From the NCBI RefSeq assembly GCF_958979055.1, contig NC_084894.1, positions 27,661,616-27,725,615 on the forward strand: a stretch of 64,000 nucleotides of DNA, written 5' to 3'. The notes beneath the pieces are model-generated. The model saw only the letters and a list, made by a program, of their open reading frames with translations. It did not search any database and was not told the DNA's origin. The stretch is from Alnus glutinosa. Its lineage: Eukaryota > Streptophyta > Magnoliopsida > Fagales > Betulaceae. Shown in pieces: positions 1 to 10,865 of this stretch. A program made the translations under genes and the position numbers. The first letter of the stretch is position 1, and every line of letters starts with the position of its first letter.

Positions 1-23
1 GAAGAAAACCGTCAGGATCCTTA

Positions 24-956
24 ATGTCAATGCACCAAGGACCCGAGGAATCCCTCAGAGATTTCTTTATGAGGTTCAACCAGGCTAGACTTGAAGCTGA
101 AGCAGCAACGGATGATTTCATCTACGGAGCTCTCTTTCAGGGAATCCGAAAAGATGGAGCACTAATGGCTGACATAGCCAGGAAGCCCCCTCAGAATTTA
201 GATGGCTTTATGAGTAAAGCCGAGAAGTACATTAACCAGGAGGAGACACTCCGAGCTCTGTTGGGACCCGAGGCTACTCGCCCATCCACTTCCGGGAACC
301 CAAAAAAGAAAAATCCTCGGAAAGAAGAACGGAAGCGGGTTCCAGAAGAAGAGGCCAGGCCGAAGCGGGATCAAGAGTCCCTAAGGGGTAACAACTGGAC
401 ACCCCTCAATGCACCCATTATGGATGTTCTCCTGGAAATAAAGCGAGACCCGACGTACCGGAAGCCCAGACCGGTGCTCGCAAATCCGCATTCACGATAC
501 GCTGACCAGTACTGTGCGTTTCATGACACCACCGGGCATCGTACAGAAGCCTGCATATCCTTGAGGCTTCTGATTGAACGTTTCATAGAAAACGGAAAAC
601 TTGTCCGTTTCCTCGCAGATCAGAGAATTCAGCAAAACCCAGAGCACAGCAACCGCCACCATCAGAATCGGCAACATCCGGATCAAAACAATTCCCGGGA
701 TGATCGGGGAAGAAACCAAGAAAGAGCAAGGGAACAAGAACGCAGACCAGATCCTCGGGCTGCACGAGAAAGAAGTAGGAGCCGAGCCAGACCAGAACGG
801 CAGGAAAACCTCCTGGAAATACAGACAATTTCGGGGGGTTTCGGTGGAGGTGGAGAATCTAGCTCGGCGCGGAAGGCATATGCAAGACAGTTACGGGATT
901 TCGAGGTATACTCGGTGCAGAAACCTCCAAAGTCCCAAAACGAGACGCACAAGTGA
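24..956 (+). CDS. gag-like frame of the Tat/gypsy element
   Basis: Part of the retrotransposon, not a host gene. The first half resembles the plant retrotransposon gag domain, followed by a basic, arginine- and glutamine-rich tail. A CAFHDTTGHRTEAC stretch is the zinc-knuckle-like segment usual in this lineage. The true gag start may lie upstream of the window. Confidence 0.8.
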   Translation: MSMHQGPEESLRDFFMRFNQARLEAEAATDDFIYGALFQGIRKDGALMADIARKPPQNLDGFMSKAEKYINQEETLRALLGPEATRPSTSGNPKKKNPRKEERKRVPEEEARPKRDQESLRGNNWTPLNAPIMDVLLEIKRDPTYRKPRPVLANPHSRYADQYCAFHDTTGHRTEACISLRLLIERFIENGKLVRFLADQRIQQNPEHSNRHHQNRQHPDQNNSRDDRGRNQERAREQERRPDPRAARERSRSRARPERQENLLEIQTISGGFGGGGESSSARKAYARQLRDFEVYSVQKPPKSQNETHK

Positions 957-1483
957 TCGGGTTCTCGGACGATGATTACGCAGGGGTATCACTCCCGCAT
1001 ACCGACGCTCTGGTGCTGAGTCTGGCCATAGCCAACCACAAAATACACCGCGTCTTGGTTGACACAGGAAGCTCGGCTGACATCCTTTACAAGTCAGCCT
1101 TCGAGCGGATGAAGATCGATAGAAGTAAGGTGATCCCGGCAAGATATTCGCTTGTGGGATTTACAGGAGAGAAAGTACTCCCACTTGGGTCCATTGAGCT
1201 TCCGGTCACAGCAGGAATGTACCCAAGGCAGAGGACGGTAATGGTCCGGTTCTTAATAATCGACCGACCGTCGGCCTACAATGTTATCCTCGGGAGAACA
1301 GCTCTCAACGAATTTAGGGCTGTAACCTCAACTCCTCACTTGAGCATGAAATTCCCCACCGAAGAAGGCATCGGTGTCGAAAAAGGAGACCAGAGGATGG
1401 CCCGAGAATGTTACAATACAAGTTTGAAGAAGCTCCCGGAAGCCGCGAGATTCGGAGAGAAGGAAAAAGGTGAAGAAAAATAG
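953..1483 (+). CDS. Aspartic protease frame of the Tat/gypsy element
   Basis: Retrotransposon part. A VDTGSSADILY segment is the retropepsin active-site motif and an ILGR motif follows, as in plant gypsy proteases. It adjoins gag on the left and the RT frame on the right, the normal Ty3/gypsy order. Confidence 0.8.
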   Translation: MIGFSDDDYAGVSLPHTDALVLSLAIANHKIHRVLVDTGSSADILYKSAFERMKIDRSKVIPARYSLVGFTGEKVLPLGSIELPVTAGMYPRQRTVMVRFLIIDRPSAYNVILGRTALNEFRAVTSTPHLSMKFPTEEGIGVEKGDQRMARECYNTSLKKLPEAARFGEKEKGEEK

Positions 1484-1492
1484 CAATCACCG

Positions 1493-4400
1493 TTGGGGGA
1501 GCCGGTCGAGGAGCTGGAAGAATTCGAGCTCGGTGACTCGAAGAAGAGAGTCCGAATCGGCGCGCAGCTTCCCCCTGAAATGAAGGAAGCTCTGGTTGCA
1601 TTCCTTAGAAGAAACAAAGATGTATTCGCATGGAGCCACGAGGACATGCCAGGAATACCCCCATCCGTAATAGCCCACAAGCTAATGGTGGATCCAAGCT
1701 ATCGACCGGTTAAACAACGAAGAAGGACTTTCGCACCGGAACGGAACCAAGCCATTGCCGAGGAAGTACACAAACTGTTGCGGGCTGGGTTTATCCGAGA
1801 AGTAGACTACCCAGAATGGTTGGCCAACGTGGTTTTAGTCAAAAAAGCCACCGGGAAGTGGAGAATGTGTGTTGACTTCACCGATCTCAACAAAGCATGT
1901 CCCAAGGATAGCTTCCCGTTACCTCGGATCGATCTGCTTGTAGACTCTACATCCGGTCATGAACTTTTAACATTCATGGACGCCTTCTCAGGGTACAACC
2001 AAATTCACATGGATGAAGCCGACCAAGAAAAAACGTCATTCATTACCGACAGAGGTCTCTACTGTTACAAAATGATGCCGTTCGGTCTAAAGAACGCCGG
2101 GGCTACATACCAGAGGCTCGTCAATAAAATGTTCCAAGATCAAATCGGACGAAACGTGGAAGTCTATGTTGACGACATGCTTGTCAAGAGCATACGAGCC
2201 GCCGGCCATATAGCCGACCTGGGGGAAACTTTCGAAACACTAAGGAGTCATAAGATGAAGCTCAACCCGGCCAAATGTGCTTTCGGCGTTTCCTCAGGAA
2301 AATTCTTGGGATTCATGGTTTCACAGAGAGGAATCGAGGCAAATCCCGAGAAGGTGAGTGCTGTCCTCAGCATGCAACCTCCTCGGACCACCAAGCAATT
2401 ACAACAGCTGACTGGGAGAATAGCAGCCCTCAACCGGTTCATCTCCCGATCCACCGACAAGTGTCTCCCATTCTTCAAGATTTTGAGAAAGGCCTTCGTG
2501 TGGAGCAGTGAGTGCGAGGAAGCCTTCAAGAAGTTAAAAGAATATCTGACCAACCCGCCGCTGTTGAGCAGCCCCGAGGAGGGAGAAATCCTGTATCTTT
2601 ATCTCGCAGTATCACCCTCGGCGGTCAGTTCAGCTTTGGTCCGAGAAGACTCAGGCATTCAGAAACCAGTTTATTTCACTAGTAAAGCACTCCATGGAGC
2701 CGAGGAGAGGTACCCTCGGATTGAAAAATTGGCCTTCGCCTTAATAATCTCGGCCCGGAGATTAAGGCCATATTTTCAGGCGCACGCTATACGAGTGTTA
2801 ACCGAGCATCCGCTGAAAAAGATATTACAAAAACCGGATCTATCCGGGAGGCTGGTAAATTGGTCGGTAGAATTGGGGCAGTTTGACATAGAGTTCCACC
2901 CTCGTACTTCTGTCAAGGGTCAGGCGCTAGCCGATTTCCTACTCGAATTTAGCAATACTCCCGAAAGCGAAGAGCTGCCCGAGAAGGAAACATGGGTAGC
3001 ATACGTGGATGGTTCTTCGGCCAACCATAAGAGCGGAGTCGGTGTCACTTTAGCAAGCCCGGATGGAGAAACTTTTCAATATGCGATCAAACTGGATTTT
3101 GTGACCACCAATAATGAAGCCGAGTATGAAGCACTTTTGTCCGGGCTTTCAATAGCTCGGGAGATGGGAGCAAGGAATGTAGAGATCAGAAGCGACTCTC
3201 AGGTGGTAGTCAGCCATGTGCAGGGAACGGCCGAGGCACAAGGTGAAAAGATGATCCAATACCTCGAAAAGGTACGCAAATGCCAATCTAACTTTCACAG
3301 AACCGCCGTAACCAAAGTTCCTCGGGAGGAGAACGCCCGAGCCGATGCCCTTTCTAAAATGGGTTCTGGTACCGGGCCTGACGTCAAAACATCGACACGG
3401 GGGGTGGTGACACAGACCAAGCCTTCAATCTATCCACAACTCGACATGATGGAAATTGAAGAAGGATCAGACGAACCAGAATGGGCTACTGACGTCATTC
3501 AGTACCTCCGCAACGGTTCCCTACCCGAGGAAAAGCTGCGAGCTCGGAAGGCAAAAATACATTCAGCCCGGTACGTGCTTATCGGAGGTGTGCTCTATCG
3601 AAGAGGATATACTGAGCCACTCTTGAAGTGTCTTAAAAGTTCCGAGGCGGAATATATATTAAAGGAGATACACGAAGGAGTCTGCGGAAACCACTCTGGC
3701 TCTCGGATGTTGGCTCACAAAGCGATGAGAGCCGGATACTACTGGCCAACAATGAGCAAAGATTCAGTCGAAATCGTTCGGAAGTGCGACAAATGTCAGA
3801 GGTTCGCCCGGGTGATGAAGCAACCCCCTGAGAAGCTAAGTCCAATCACTTCGCCGTGGCCATTCGCAAAATGGGGGGTCGACATAGTCGGGCCTATGCC
3901 TCCGGGAAAAGGTGGCCGGAAATTTCTCCTTGTCGCGGTAGACTACTTCACCAAGTGGGCTGAAGCCGAGGCACTCGCCACTATCACTACCGCCAACGCA
4001 GTAAAATTTCTCTGGAATTCAATCATATGTCGATTCGGTATCCCACATGCTTTTGTCACCGACAATGGAAAACAGTTTGACTGTGGACCGTTTCGAAAAT
4101 GGTGCGCCGAACTCCGTATCAGAAATTATTACTCAACACCGATATATCCACCGGCGAACGGGCAAGTAGAAGCTACGAACAAGACTCTTCTCAGAACACT
4201 AAAGAAGAAGCTTGGCAAAAAGAAAGGAGCTTGGGCGGAATATGTACCCGAGGTGCTTTGGGCCTACCGCACCACGACACGCACTCCCACCGGGGCTACT
4301 CCTTTCTCCTTAACTTACGGTTCCGAGGCAATTATCCCTGCCGAAGTCGGATCGCCCAGCTTCCGAGTATCACACTACAACCCGGGGCTCAATGACGAAG

Positions 4401-4717
4401 GAATCAAGCTGAATCTGGATTTGCTACAAGAAAGAAGAGACGAAGCGCAGGTAACATGGGCTGCGTACCAAGACCGAGCCGCCCGTTACTTCAACAAAAA
4501 AGTGAGCCCCCGAAAGTTCCAACTGGGAGATTGGGTTTTGAGAAAAGTGAGCCCGATTACAAAAGATCCAATCGAAGGAAAGCTCGGAGCAAAATGGGAA
4601 GGTCCGTACAGAGTCATACGATGCCATGACAAAGGGGCATATCATCTGGTAGATGCTACCGGCAAGGAATTACCGAGAGCCTGGAACGCCGAGCATTTAA
4701 AGAAGTATTTTATGTGA
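1493..4717 (+). CDS. Reverse transcriptase-RNase H-integrase frame of the Tat/gypsy element
   Basis: Retrotransposon part of about 1070 residues. Domain order: reverse transcriptase (YVDDM motif), a first RNase H-like connection, a second RNase H beginning near WVAYVDGSS, zinc-binding HHCC integrase N-terminus, integrase core, and a C-terminal segment starting near LGDWVLRKV. A doubled RNase H is characteristic of Tat-lineage elements. Integrase after RNase H places it in Ty3/gypsy rather than Ty1/copia. Confidence 0.9.
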   Translation: MGEPVEELEEFELGDSKKRVRIGAQLPPEMKEALVAFLRRNKDVFAWSHEDMPGIPPSVIAHKLMVDPSYRPVKQRRRTFAPERNQAIAEEVHKLLRAGFIREVDYPEWLANVVLVKKATGKWRMCVDFTDLNKACPKDSFPLPRIDLLVDSTSGHELLTFMDAFSGYNQIHMDEADQEKTSFITDRGLYCYKMMPFGLKNAGATYQRLVNKMFQDQIGRNVEVYVDDMLVKSIRAAGHIADLGETFETLRSHKMKLNPAKCAFGVSSGKFLGFMVSQRGIEANPEKVSAVLSMQPPRTTKQLQQLTGRIAALNRFISRSTDKCLPFFKILRKAFVWSSECEEAFKKLKEYLTNPPLLSSPEEGEILYLYLAVSPSAVSSALVREDSGIQKPVYFTSKALHGAEERYPRIEKLAFALIISARRLRPYFQAHAIRVLTEHPLKKILQKPDLSGRLVNWSVELGQFDIEFHPRTSVKGQALADFLLEFSNTPESEELPEKETWVAYVDGSSANHKSGVGVTLASPDGETFQYAIKLDFVTTNNEAEYEALLSGLSIAREMGARNVEIRSDSQVVVSHVQGTAEAQGEKMIQYLEKVRKCQSNFHRTAVTKVPREENARADALSKMGSGTGPDVKTSTRGVVTQTKPSIYPQLDMMEIEEGSDEPEWATDVIQYLRNGSLPEEKLRARKAKIHSARYVLIGGVLYRRGYTEPLLKCLKSSEAEYILKEIHEGVCGNHSGSRMLAHKAMRAGYYWPTMSKDSVEIVRKCDKCQRFARVMKQPPEKLSPITSPWPFAKWGVDIVGPMPPGKGGRKFLLVAVDYFTKWAEAEALATITTANAVKFLWNSIICRFGIPHAFVTDNGKQFDCGPFRKWCAELRIRNYYSTPIYPPANGQVEATNKTLLRTLKKKLGKKKGAWAEYVPEVLWAYRTTTRTPTGATPFSLTYGSEAIIPAEVGSPSFRVSHYNPGLNDEGIKLNLDLLQERRDEAQVTWAAYQDRAARYFNKKVSPRKFQLGDWVLRKVSPITKDPIEGKLGAKWEGPYRVIRCHDKGAYHLVDATGKELPRAWNAEHLKKYFM

Positions 4718-4798
4718 ATTGCTTGTATTATGTTGTTACCGGGCTGGCACCGTCAATATATGTTTATTCTCAGATCAATTCAAAGCATGGAATCTCAG

Positions 4799-5135
4799 TT
4801 CAAATCAAACCAGATCAAACCAGACCAGATCAAATAAATGCGTCGCTCCCACGGTTCGAAATACAACCGACTTGGAGCACGCACCGGTCATATCCTTAAT
4901 ATTGACCCGGACAAATTACCGAATTTGTCCGTAGTCATAAAGGAATGTCTCGGTTCAAATCAAACCAGATCAAACCAGACCAGATCAAATCAAGACGCCG
5001 CTCCCTCGGTTTAAAATACAACCGACCCGGAGCACGCCCCGGACATTTCTCAATATTGACTCGGACAAATCGTCAAGTTTGTCCGAAGTCATTAAGGAAT
5101 GTCTCGGTTCGAATCAAACCAGACCAGATCAAATA
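4799..5135 (+). repeat. Tandem repeat of about 155 bp inside the gypsy element
   Basis: A block starting with the words AATCAAACCAGATCAAACCAG recurs at about 4799, 4955 and 5107, with similar sequence (ACAACCGAC..GGAGCACGC, GACAAAT..GTTTGTCCG) between copies. This gives two full units and part of a third. Tandem repeats between pol and the 3' LTR are common in the Tat lineage. Confidence 0.8.
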
Positions 5136-5282
5136 CAACTCGGTAGTGTAAGCAAAACAAAAGTTTATATGAACAAATCAAAATATCAAAGTATAAAAAT
5201 TAATTCTATATCATAAAACCAACCGGGTTACATTAGTTTTCATTGCAAAGTACAACCGGCCCAAAAAGAAGGAAAAAATATA

Positions 5283-6125
5283 TTACATAAGTGGGCTCCC
5301 TGCCGAGTCCCCAGCATCGCCAGCCCCAGGTTCCTCGGTTTCTTCCCTACAGGGAGTGCATTCTGAGACAGAGGGTCCCGAGGTTAAGTCATCTCGATAA
5401 GGATTGGGAGCATCATCAGTCCAGTCCTCCACATCCGGGAAAAATTCCACTCCCAGAGTTTGTAGCTCCTTGGTTGCTATCTCGGGTAATTCGAGGAGCC
5501 CAGGAGTCACAGTCTCGGGGTCAACCGTAAATACTTCCGGGTGAAGAAGCATAGTCCTCAATCTCTCAAAACCCCAGTTGGATCCTCGGCCCCAGCTAAG
5601 ACCTCGAAGCCAAGGAACAAGGGCGAGTTGTTTCTTGAAACGCCGGGACTTGGTCTTATAATGATGGGCCTTCTTCCGAAGTCTCTTACACCGAGCTCGA
5701 ATTTCTTTCTGCCTCTCGGACATGGAGTGCTTGTCGGCCACCAGCGAGTCCTTCTCTCGCTCCAAGTCTGTCACCCGGGAAGACAGCACAGTCTTGGCTT
5801 CGTTAGCCTCGGTCAGATTGCTCAATACTCTGTCAAGGGTTTTTTCACTTTCAAGTGCTTGAGCATGAGATGTATCCGCCAGCTTCCGGGCCTGAGCCAG
5901 ATCCAGGTCCCGAGCCTTGATTATCTGATCTTTGGTTTGAATATCTTGTTTCAAGGTCTCTATCTCGGACTCCAAGTCCGAGGTTCGTGTCACCTCGAAT
6001 TCCAGCTCCTGAACCCGGGACCGAAGCTCGGCTACCTTAGCTTCCAGAGCAGCTTGGCTTCCAATAACACCCCGGTGGTCACGCCACAAGGCGACCGACC
6101 TCATAACGCACTGAAAAAACGCCAA
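5283..6125 (-). CDS. Antisense coiled-coil frame of the gypsy element
   Basis: Minus-strand frame of about 280 residues inside the retrotransposon. Its central part has heptad-like, Glu/Lys/Leu-rich stretches suggesting a long coiled coil, with an acidic C-terminal end. Proteins of this sort are annotated in many plants as putative retrotransposon products; function unknown. It lies next to the antisense frame at 6132-8075. Confidence 0.55.
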   Translation of the reverse strand: MAFFQCVMRSVALWRDHRGVIGSQAALEAKVAELRSRVQELEFEVTRTSDLESEIETLKQDIQTKDQIIKARDLDLAQARKLADTSHAQALESEKTLDRVLSNLTEANEAKTVLSSRVTDLEREKDSLVADKHSMSERQKEIRARCKRLRKKAHHYKTKSRRFKKQLALVPWLRGLSWGRGSNWGFERLRTMLLHPEVFTVDPETVTPGLLELPEIATKELQTLGVEFFPDVEDWTDDAPNPYRDDLTSGPSVSECTPCREETEEPGAGDAGDSAGSPLM

Positions 6126-6131
6126 GGATAG

Positions 6132-6132
6132 T

Positions 6133-6175
<43 letters not shown>

Positions 6176-8075
6176 GTATTATGAAAATCACAAGTCTTGC
6201 CTGCAACTGGGTATGGAGCATCGCCTCCATAAGTCCTCCGGGGGACAAGGTCCCGGACATTGAGGAAGACCCCTCTGGAATTAAGCCCATTAATGTCTCC
6301 AAGGGGCAAGCCAGTAGGCCTTCCCTCAGAGAACCGATTAATGCTCCCTGTCGGGAAGTCTCGGCTTCCATAACTCCCGGAGAAAGATTTTGAGTACTCG
6401 GTTGGTCCTCACAAGTCTCGGGTCCAGAGGACTCCGCCACCTCAACCCGGTCCAAACACTCTCCGGCCGGCACGGAGGAGTCTATCTCCCCGGTCTCAAG
6501 ATGATCCTCCGATGCCACCACCACATGATCTCCAGATTTCGGCCCACTCTGGGGTTGGAAGCATGTTTCATGCTCCACCGGTAAGCGAGCCTCGGAGGCT
6601 AGACCAACATCAGATTCCAAACGAGCTTCTATCCTCTCAGTCGGAGACCGACCCGAAGCCTCGGATCTTTCAATCGGTTCTTCCCGGGTAGCTGGCAATG
6701 TGGGCAATATAAAACGCGGCCGACCAAAAAGAAGCTCGGCTTCAGTGGACCGCGTAAGCGCGTATTCTAAAGGATCCGAAGCAAATCGGGTCCTCTTCGG
6801 CGACTCGGGAGCCACTTCTTTCCTTTTGCGTTTGGAAGCATTCCGAACCTCAGAAGCCTCTTGCTCTAACTCCTCTGGATCGTCCCCGATTTCTACTACA
6901 TCGGGTGCATGAACAACCACCGTCTCCCTACCAGACCCTTCCTCGGGATTTCCGACTTCAACAATACTAATGACGGCCGATGAAGAGGTAGCCGGGATTA
7001 TAGTCTCAGGAGCTCTAATCAAGTCACTCACGAGATCGGTCGCAGGGGCAGAAAAGTTTGAGGTAAGGCTATCCCGAGGTACAATCGCCGTCCTTGGAGC
7101 TTGGGTCGCCTTACTTATTGTCCTCGGAGGGAGGGTCGCCTTACTAGTCTTCTTTGGTTTGACAACCCTCTTAGTCCCGGGGGCTACCTTCGACGCCTTC
7201 GGTTGTGGAGTGCCGGCCGCTCCACCCTCAAATTTCTTCAGCTTTTGTTTCCCTTTCCGATCATACCAAACCTTCTCGGTAGGAATCTGATACCCAAGAA
7301 CTTTCCGCATATTTTCGTCGGTGACTATGTTGTCATAGTCTATCTTCCTATCATTCCCCGGAGTCTGAGAAAACAACAGCATCGCGGCTACCCTTCTCTT
7401 TCCGGTCGCATTCAAGACCGGAGCTTCCCGCAGGTCAACCTGAATAGGATTCCAGACTCTTGATACTCTTTGGTCGGCCGGTAAGGGCGCTACCGACTCC
7501 CAATCTCCTGAGACACGGAAAAAATCTGACCTCCAACCTCGGTTGTTAGAATAACTCTGAGAAAGGTATATGAAGATAGGATTGTTTCTAACAGTAAACT
7601 CAACAACCCCTTCCCTTTTATATGACGCCCGGTAAATGTTGAAGAACTCCGGAATTGTCATCCGAGCCCCCAACACCGTTTGCCACAGTATGAAAGAGGC
7701 GAAGAGGTATCTCCACGCGTTCGGTGTAAGCTGGCTTGGGGATACCCCAAGAAATAGAACCAACTCCCGGGCAATGTCCGGTAAAGGGAATCGCAGGCCA
7801 GCTAAAAGCATTTTCTCGTAAATAACGAGATCGCCCCCACGAATCTCCCGGGTAACAGGATTCTGGAAATGTAACAGAACCAAGGGAGGAATATCATAAT
7901 TATTCCGGAGGCGAAATTCATCGGCGGTACCAACCTTTGAGACTCCTCGGAGGTCGAGAGGCACGAGGGGCATCTGACGTTCCCCTTGCTGGGGTATCAC
8001 CTCGTCCTCGGATAGTAATTCCTCTTCCTCAGATTCCGAGACGGCCACTGCTGGGAGTTCCCTTGCGTCGGACAT
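6132..8075 (-). CDS. Antisense putative gypsy-type transposon frame (Transposase_28-like)
   Basis: Minus-strand frame of about 640 residues. The N-terminal half (LPDIARELVLFLGVSPSQ, then NAWRYLFASFILW) resembles the domain named putative gypsy type transposon (PF04195 family, named from memory). The second half is low-complexity, rich in Ser, Glu and Pro. Such antisense frames are carried by Grande/Retand-type elements, with unknown function. The ATG at 8073-8075 is close to the 3' LTR. Confidence 0.65.
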
Positions 8076-8834
8076 GGTGCAGAAAAGACAAGATTAGGAT
8101 GAACTTCCAAGAGAGAGACGCGAATTCAAAGGGAAAAGCTGAAGAAAAGTTCAAAACAAGAATGAGAGATAAAAGGGGAAGATTATTTATACTCCAGTGC
8201 AACCGGGATTATCCGGTCGCAAACAACCGGGAGACAGAAAGACACCACTGAATCTCATCCTTCCAAACCAGCAGTTGAACCGTCGCCGGTCACGCATCTG
8301 ACAACTACAGTGCTCCTTGAAACTTGAACCGACGTCAAATCAAATTTATGTGCCGCTGACACACGCCGACAGGAGTACAACCTGACCGGTTGCAGTCCAC
8401 CGGAAGACGAACGGTCTCGTCAAAGTTTCTTCTTCTAAAAAAAAACCGGAAGTTCAAAAGCCCCGGTGGCCTGTGATAAATGAGACAAGACGCGCCTCGA
8501 AAAGTGAACCGGCGTCCAGTCATATTTAACACGCGGCTTACGGATTTCAAGGAAATTTTCAAAAGTTTGAAAATTTGGATTTACGAGGTGAAAGGAAAAA
8601 GCGGGAATTCCGTAAAAAGAAAATAGCAGGCGAAAGGTCTCGGGCAGATAAGGTATGAACGAGTCAAAGCAACAGGCAAAACAATACTTCCGAGACGGAT
8701 ACGGAGAAGGGTCATTGATCGCTCTCGGTATTGTACGCCTGATCCAAAACTCAAGATACATCAAAATGAAGATCAATCAATCATTCCTAAATTCTCTCAA
8801 GTATAAAATTTACCTAAGAGAATTGGGGGGTAAC

Positions 8835-9471
8835 TGTTGGGACAAATATAGATCTTCTCGGCTGTTGGGCCCAATCCGGGATTTGGGCCCTCTCTGATCC
8901 ACCCGACCAGGCCCAAATGTCGGAAACTGTGAAATATAATCTACCCGGGCCCATTGAGGCCACTTGAGCCCAAGTCTGTTGCAACTGGACTGAGTTGGCG
9001 ATCCAAATGATAGTTGGTATCCGTATCTGCAGGCGTCTCGGCAGCACCCGGAATCTAAGGGACACGATGCTCGTCATGGAAGTCGTGCGTCTCGGCAGTA
9101 CCCTGAATCTAAGGACACGACGCATGTCATGGGACCCCATGATACCACCGAGATCTACGGAATCTGGAAGAGTTGTTTACATGGAGCCACGTCTCCTCCA
9201 ACCGCCTCATGCACGAATTGTGAAGCTAATAGAACTGCTCCATAACCTCTATAAATACAAGAACTGCTTCAGTCGCAAAGGTACATGCTAATCAGTCTCT
9301 TTGGCATTATTCTGCGCATTTATTCTCAGAACCATACACTTACTTAAGCATCGGAGCGGGGTTGTCGGAACCCCCCGACGCAGCTCTACTTTTCAGGTGA
9401 ACCAGATACAACCGGGAGCAACTTTATCCAACATCTGATCGACACGTCACCTACCGGAAACTGTCTCAACA
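8835..9471 (+). repeat. 3' LTR of the Tat/gypsy element
   Basis: Begins TGTTGGGACA and ends TGTCTCAACA, so its ends are short inverted repeats of the TG...CA type. A polypurine tract (GAATTGGGGGGTAAC) directly precedes it. A TATA-like word CTATAAATAC lies near 9248-9257. The downstream bases ATAAA would be one half of a 5-bp target duplication, but the other half is outside the window. Confidence 0.88.
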
Positions 9472-9582
9472 ATAAAGATATTTTAATCTGACATATAAAG
9501 ATAATGTTAGAATATTAACTTAAATAATTGAAGAATTTATATAATATAAACATGTAGTTGGGAAACGACGTACAGTTGTAGC

Positions 9583-9792
9583 CCGGGGCGGAGCCACCTT
9601 GGGGCTTGGGGGGGGCCTGGACCCCAAGCCCCAAGGTTCTCCCCCGAAAAAAAAAAAAAAAAAAAAATTTAAAAAATTTAAAAAAATTAAAATTTTGCCC
9701 CAAATTTTATTATTATTATTATTTTTTAATTTTGACCCCCAAAACTTTTTTTTCAATTTAACCCCCCAACTTGGGGGGCTGGCTCCGCCCCT
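9583..9792. mobile_element. hAT-type MITE in the UGT-1 intron
   Basis: Ends are inverted repeats: CGGGGCGGAGCCA on the left and TGGCTCCGCCCCT on the right. The 8-bp flanks are nearly identical: GTTGTAGC (9575-9582) and GCTGTAGC (9793-9800). An 8-bp target duplication and this terminus suggest a non-autonomous hAT element. The interior holds A and T runs and no coding capacity. Confidence 0.75.
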
Positions 9793-9975
9793 GCTGTAGC
9801 ATTATCCTCTATATATACGTGGCTTACTGCACGCTGCTCCAATTTGGTGGAATATTTATTTATTTTTTTTTTGCAAGTGATTTGGTGGATTTTCAAACCC
9901 GCATACAATGAGCCTTGATGCACTAAATCTTTCCATATTGATCGGAATTTCATCGTGAAATTTTGGTTCTTTTAG

Positions 9976-10865
9976 CCATTGGAGACGAGCATGTGGACTA
10001 TATCCCCGGAGTTTCTTCAACACGGATAGCAGACCTCCCGACGTGTTTGTATGGGAAAGGCCTAAAAGTATTGCACAGAGCACTAGAAGCCGTCTCGTGG
10101 GTGCCCAAAGCACAGTGTCTTATCTTACCTTCTGTATACGAGCTTGAACCCCAAGTCATCGATGCTTTGAAAGAAAATGTTGCAGTACCAATATACCATA
10201 TCGGCCCTACCATACCTTACTTCAAGCTTGAAGAGAACTCCTCTGCAAAAAGCTCCGGTGACGCCAACTACTTAGAATGGCTAGATTTGCAGCCTAGAGG
10301 CTCTGTTCTGTACGTCTCGCAAGGAAGTGTGCATTCAGCTTCAAATGCCCAGATGGAGGAAATTGCTGCTGGGTTGAGCGACAGCGGTGTCAGGTTCTTC
10401 TGGGTGACTCGAGGGGAAACATCTCGGATTAACGAGATCTGTGGCGACATGGGGTTGCTGGTTCCTTGGTGTGACCAATTGAGGGTGCTCTGCCACCCTT
10501 CTGTAGGCGGATTTTGGTCGCATTGTGGGTGGAATTCCACTTCAGAAGCTATATTTGCCGGCTTGCCAATGCTTACTTTTCCGATATACTGGGATCAGGT
10601 GCCCAACAGCAAGCTGGTTGTGGAAGATTGGAAGATTGGGTGGAGAGTGAAGAAAGACTTGGAGTCGGAAAATTTGGTGGGAAGAGAAGAGATTGCAAGG
10701 CTTGTGCAGGGGTTTATGGATTTGGAAAGTGATGAGGGGAAAGAAATGAGAAGAAAAGCAAGACAACTTCAGAAGATTTGTCGGCAAGCTATACAGAAAG
10801 GTGGATCAACGGATGCCAGCATTGATGCTTTTGTAACTGAGATCTCATATTGTCACGAGCATTAA
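9976..10865 (+). CDS. UGT87A: UGT-1: UGT87A-like UDP-glycosyltransferase, exon 2 only
   Basis: C-terminal half of a family 1 plant glycosyltransferase, expected to move glucose from UDP-glucose to a small acceptor in the cytosol. The splice acceptor TTTTAG ends at 9975. The first two bases complete a split codon, giving AIGDEHVDYIPG, the same junction as the other copies. The 44-residue PSPG donor-binding box starts WCDQLRVLCHPSVGG, contains HCGWNS and ends WDQ, as in UGT87 proteins. Exon 1 is not in the window; a gypsy element fills the sequence up to 9471. The gene is either interrupted by a very long intron or has lost its first exon. The segment SQGSVHSAS departs from SLGSFLSVS of its paralogues. 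It belongs to the UGT-1 to UGT-4 group. Confidence 0.88.

Larger units (their letters stand above)
1..9471 (+). mobile_element. Ty3/gypsy LTR retrotransposon, Tat lineage (5' end outside window)
   Basis: A plant Ty3/gypsy element read on the plus strand. Parts in order: gag, protease, reverse transcriptase-RNase H-integrase, a tandemly repeated spacer, antisense frames of the plant putative gypsy-type transposon kind, a polypurine tract ending just before 8835, and the 3' LTR. Antisense frames between pol and the 3' LTR plus tandem repeats there are typical of Tat-lineage elements such as Grande and Retand. The 5' LTR and primer site lie off the left edge, so LTR divergence cannot be used for dating; long open frames suggest a young copy. 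It looks largely whole in the part seen. It ends about 500 bp before exon 2 of UGT-1 and probably sits in that gene's intron. Confidence 0.93.
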
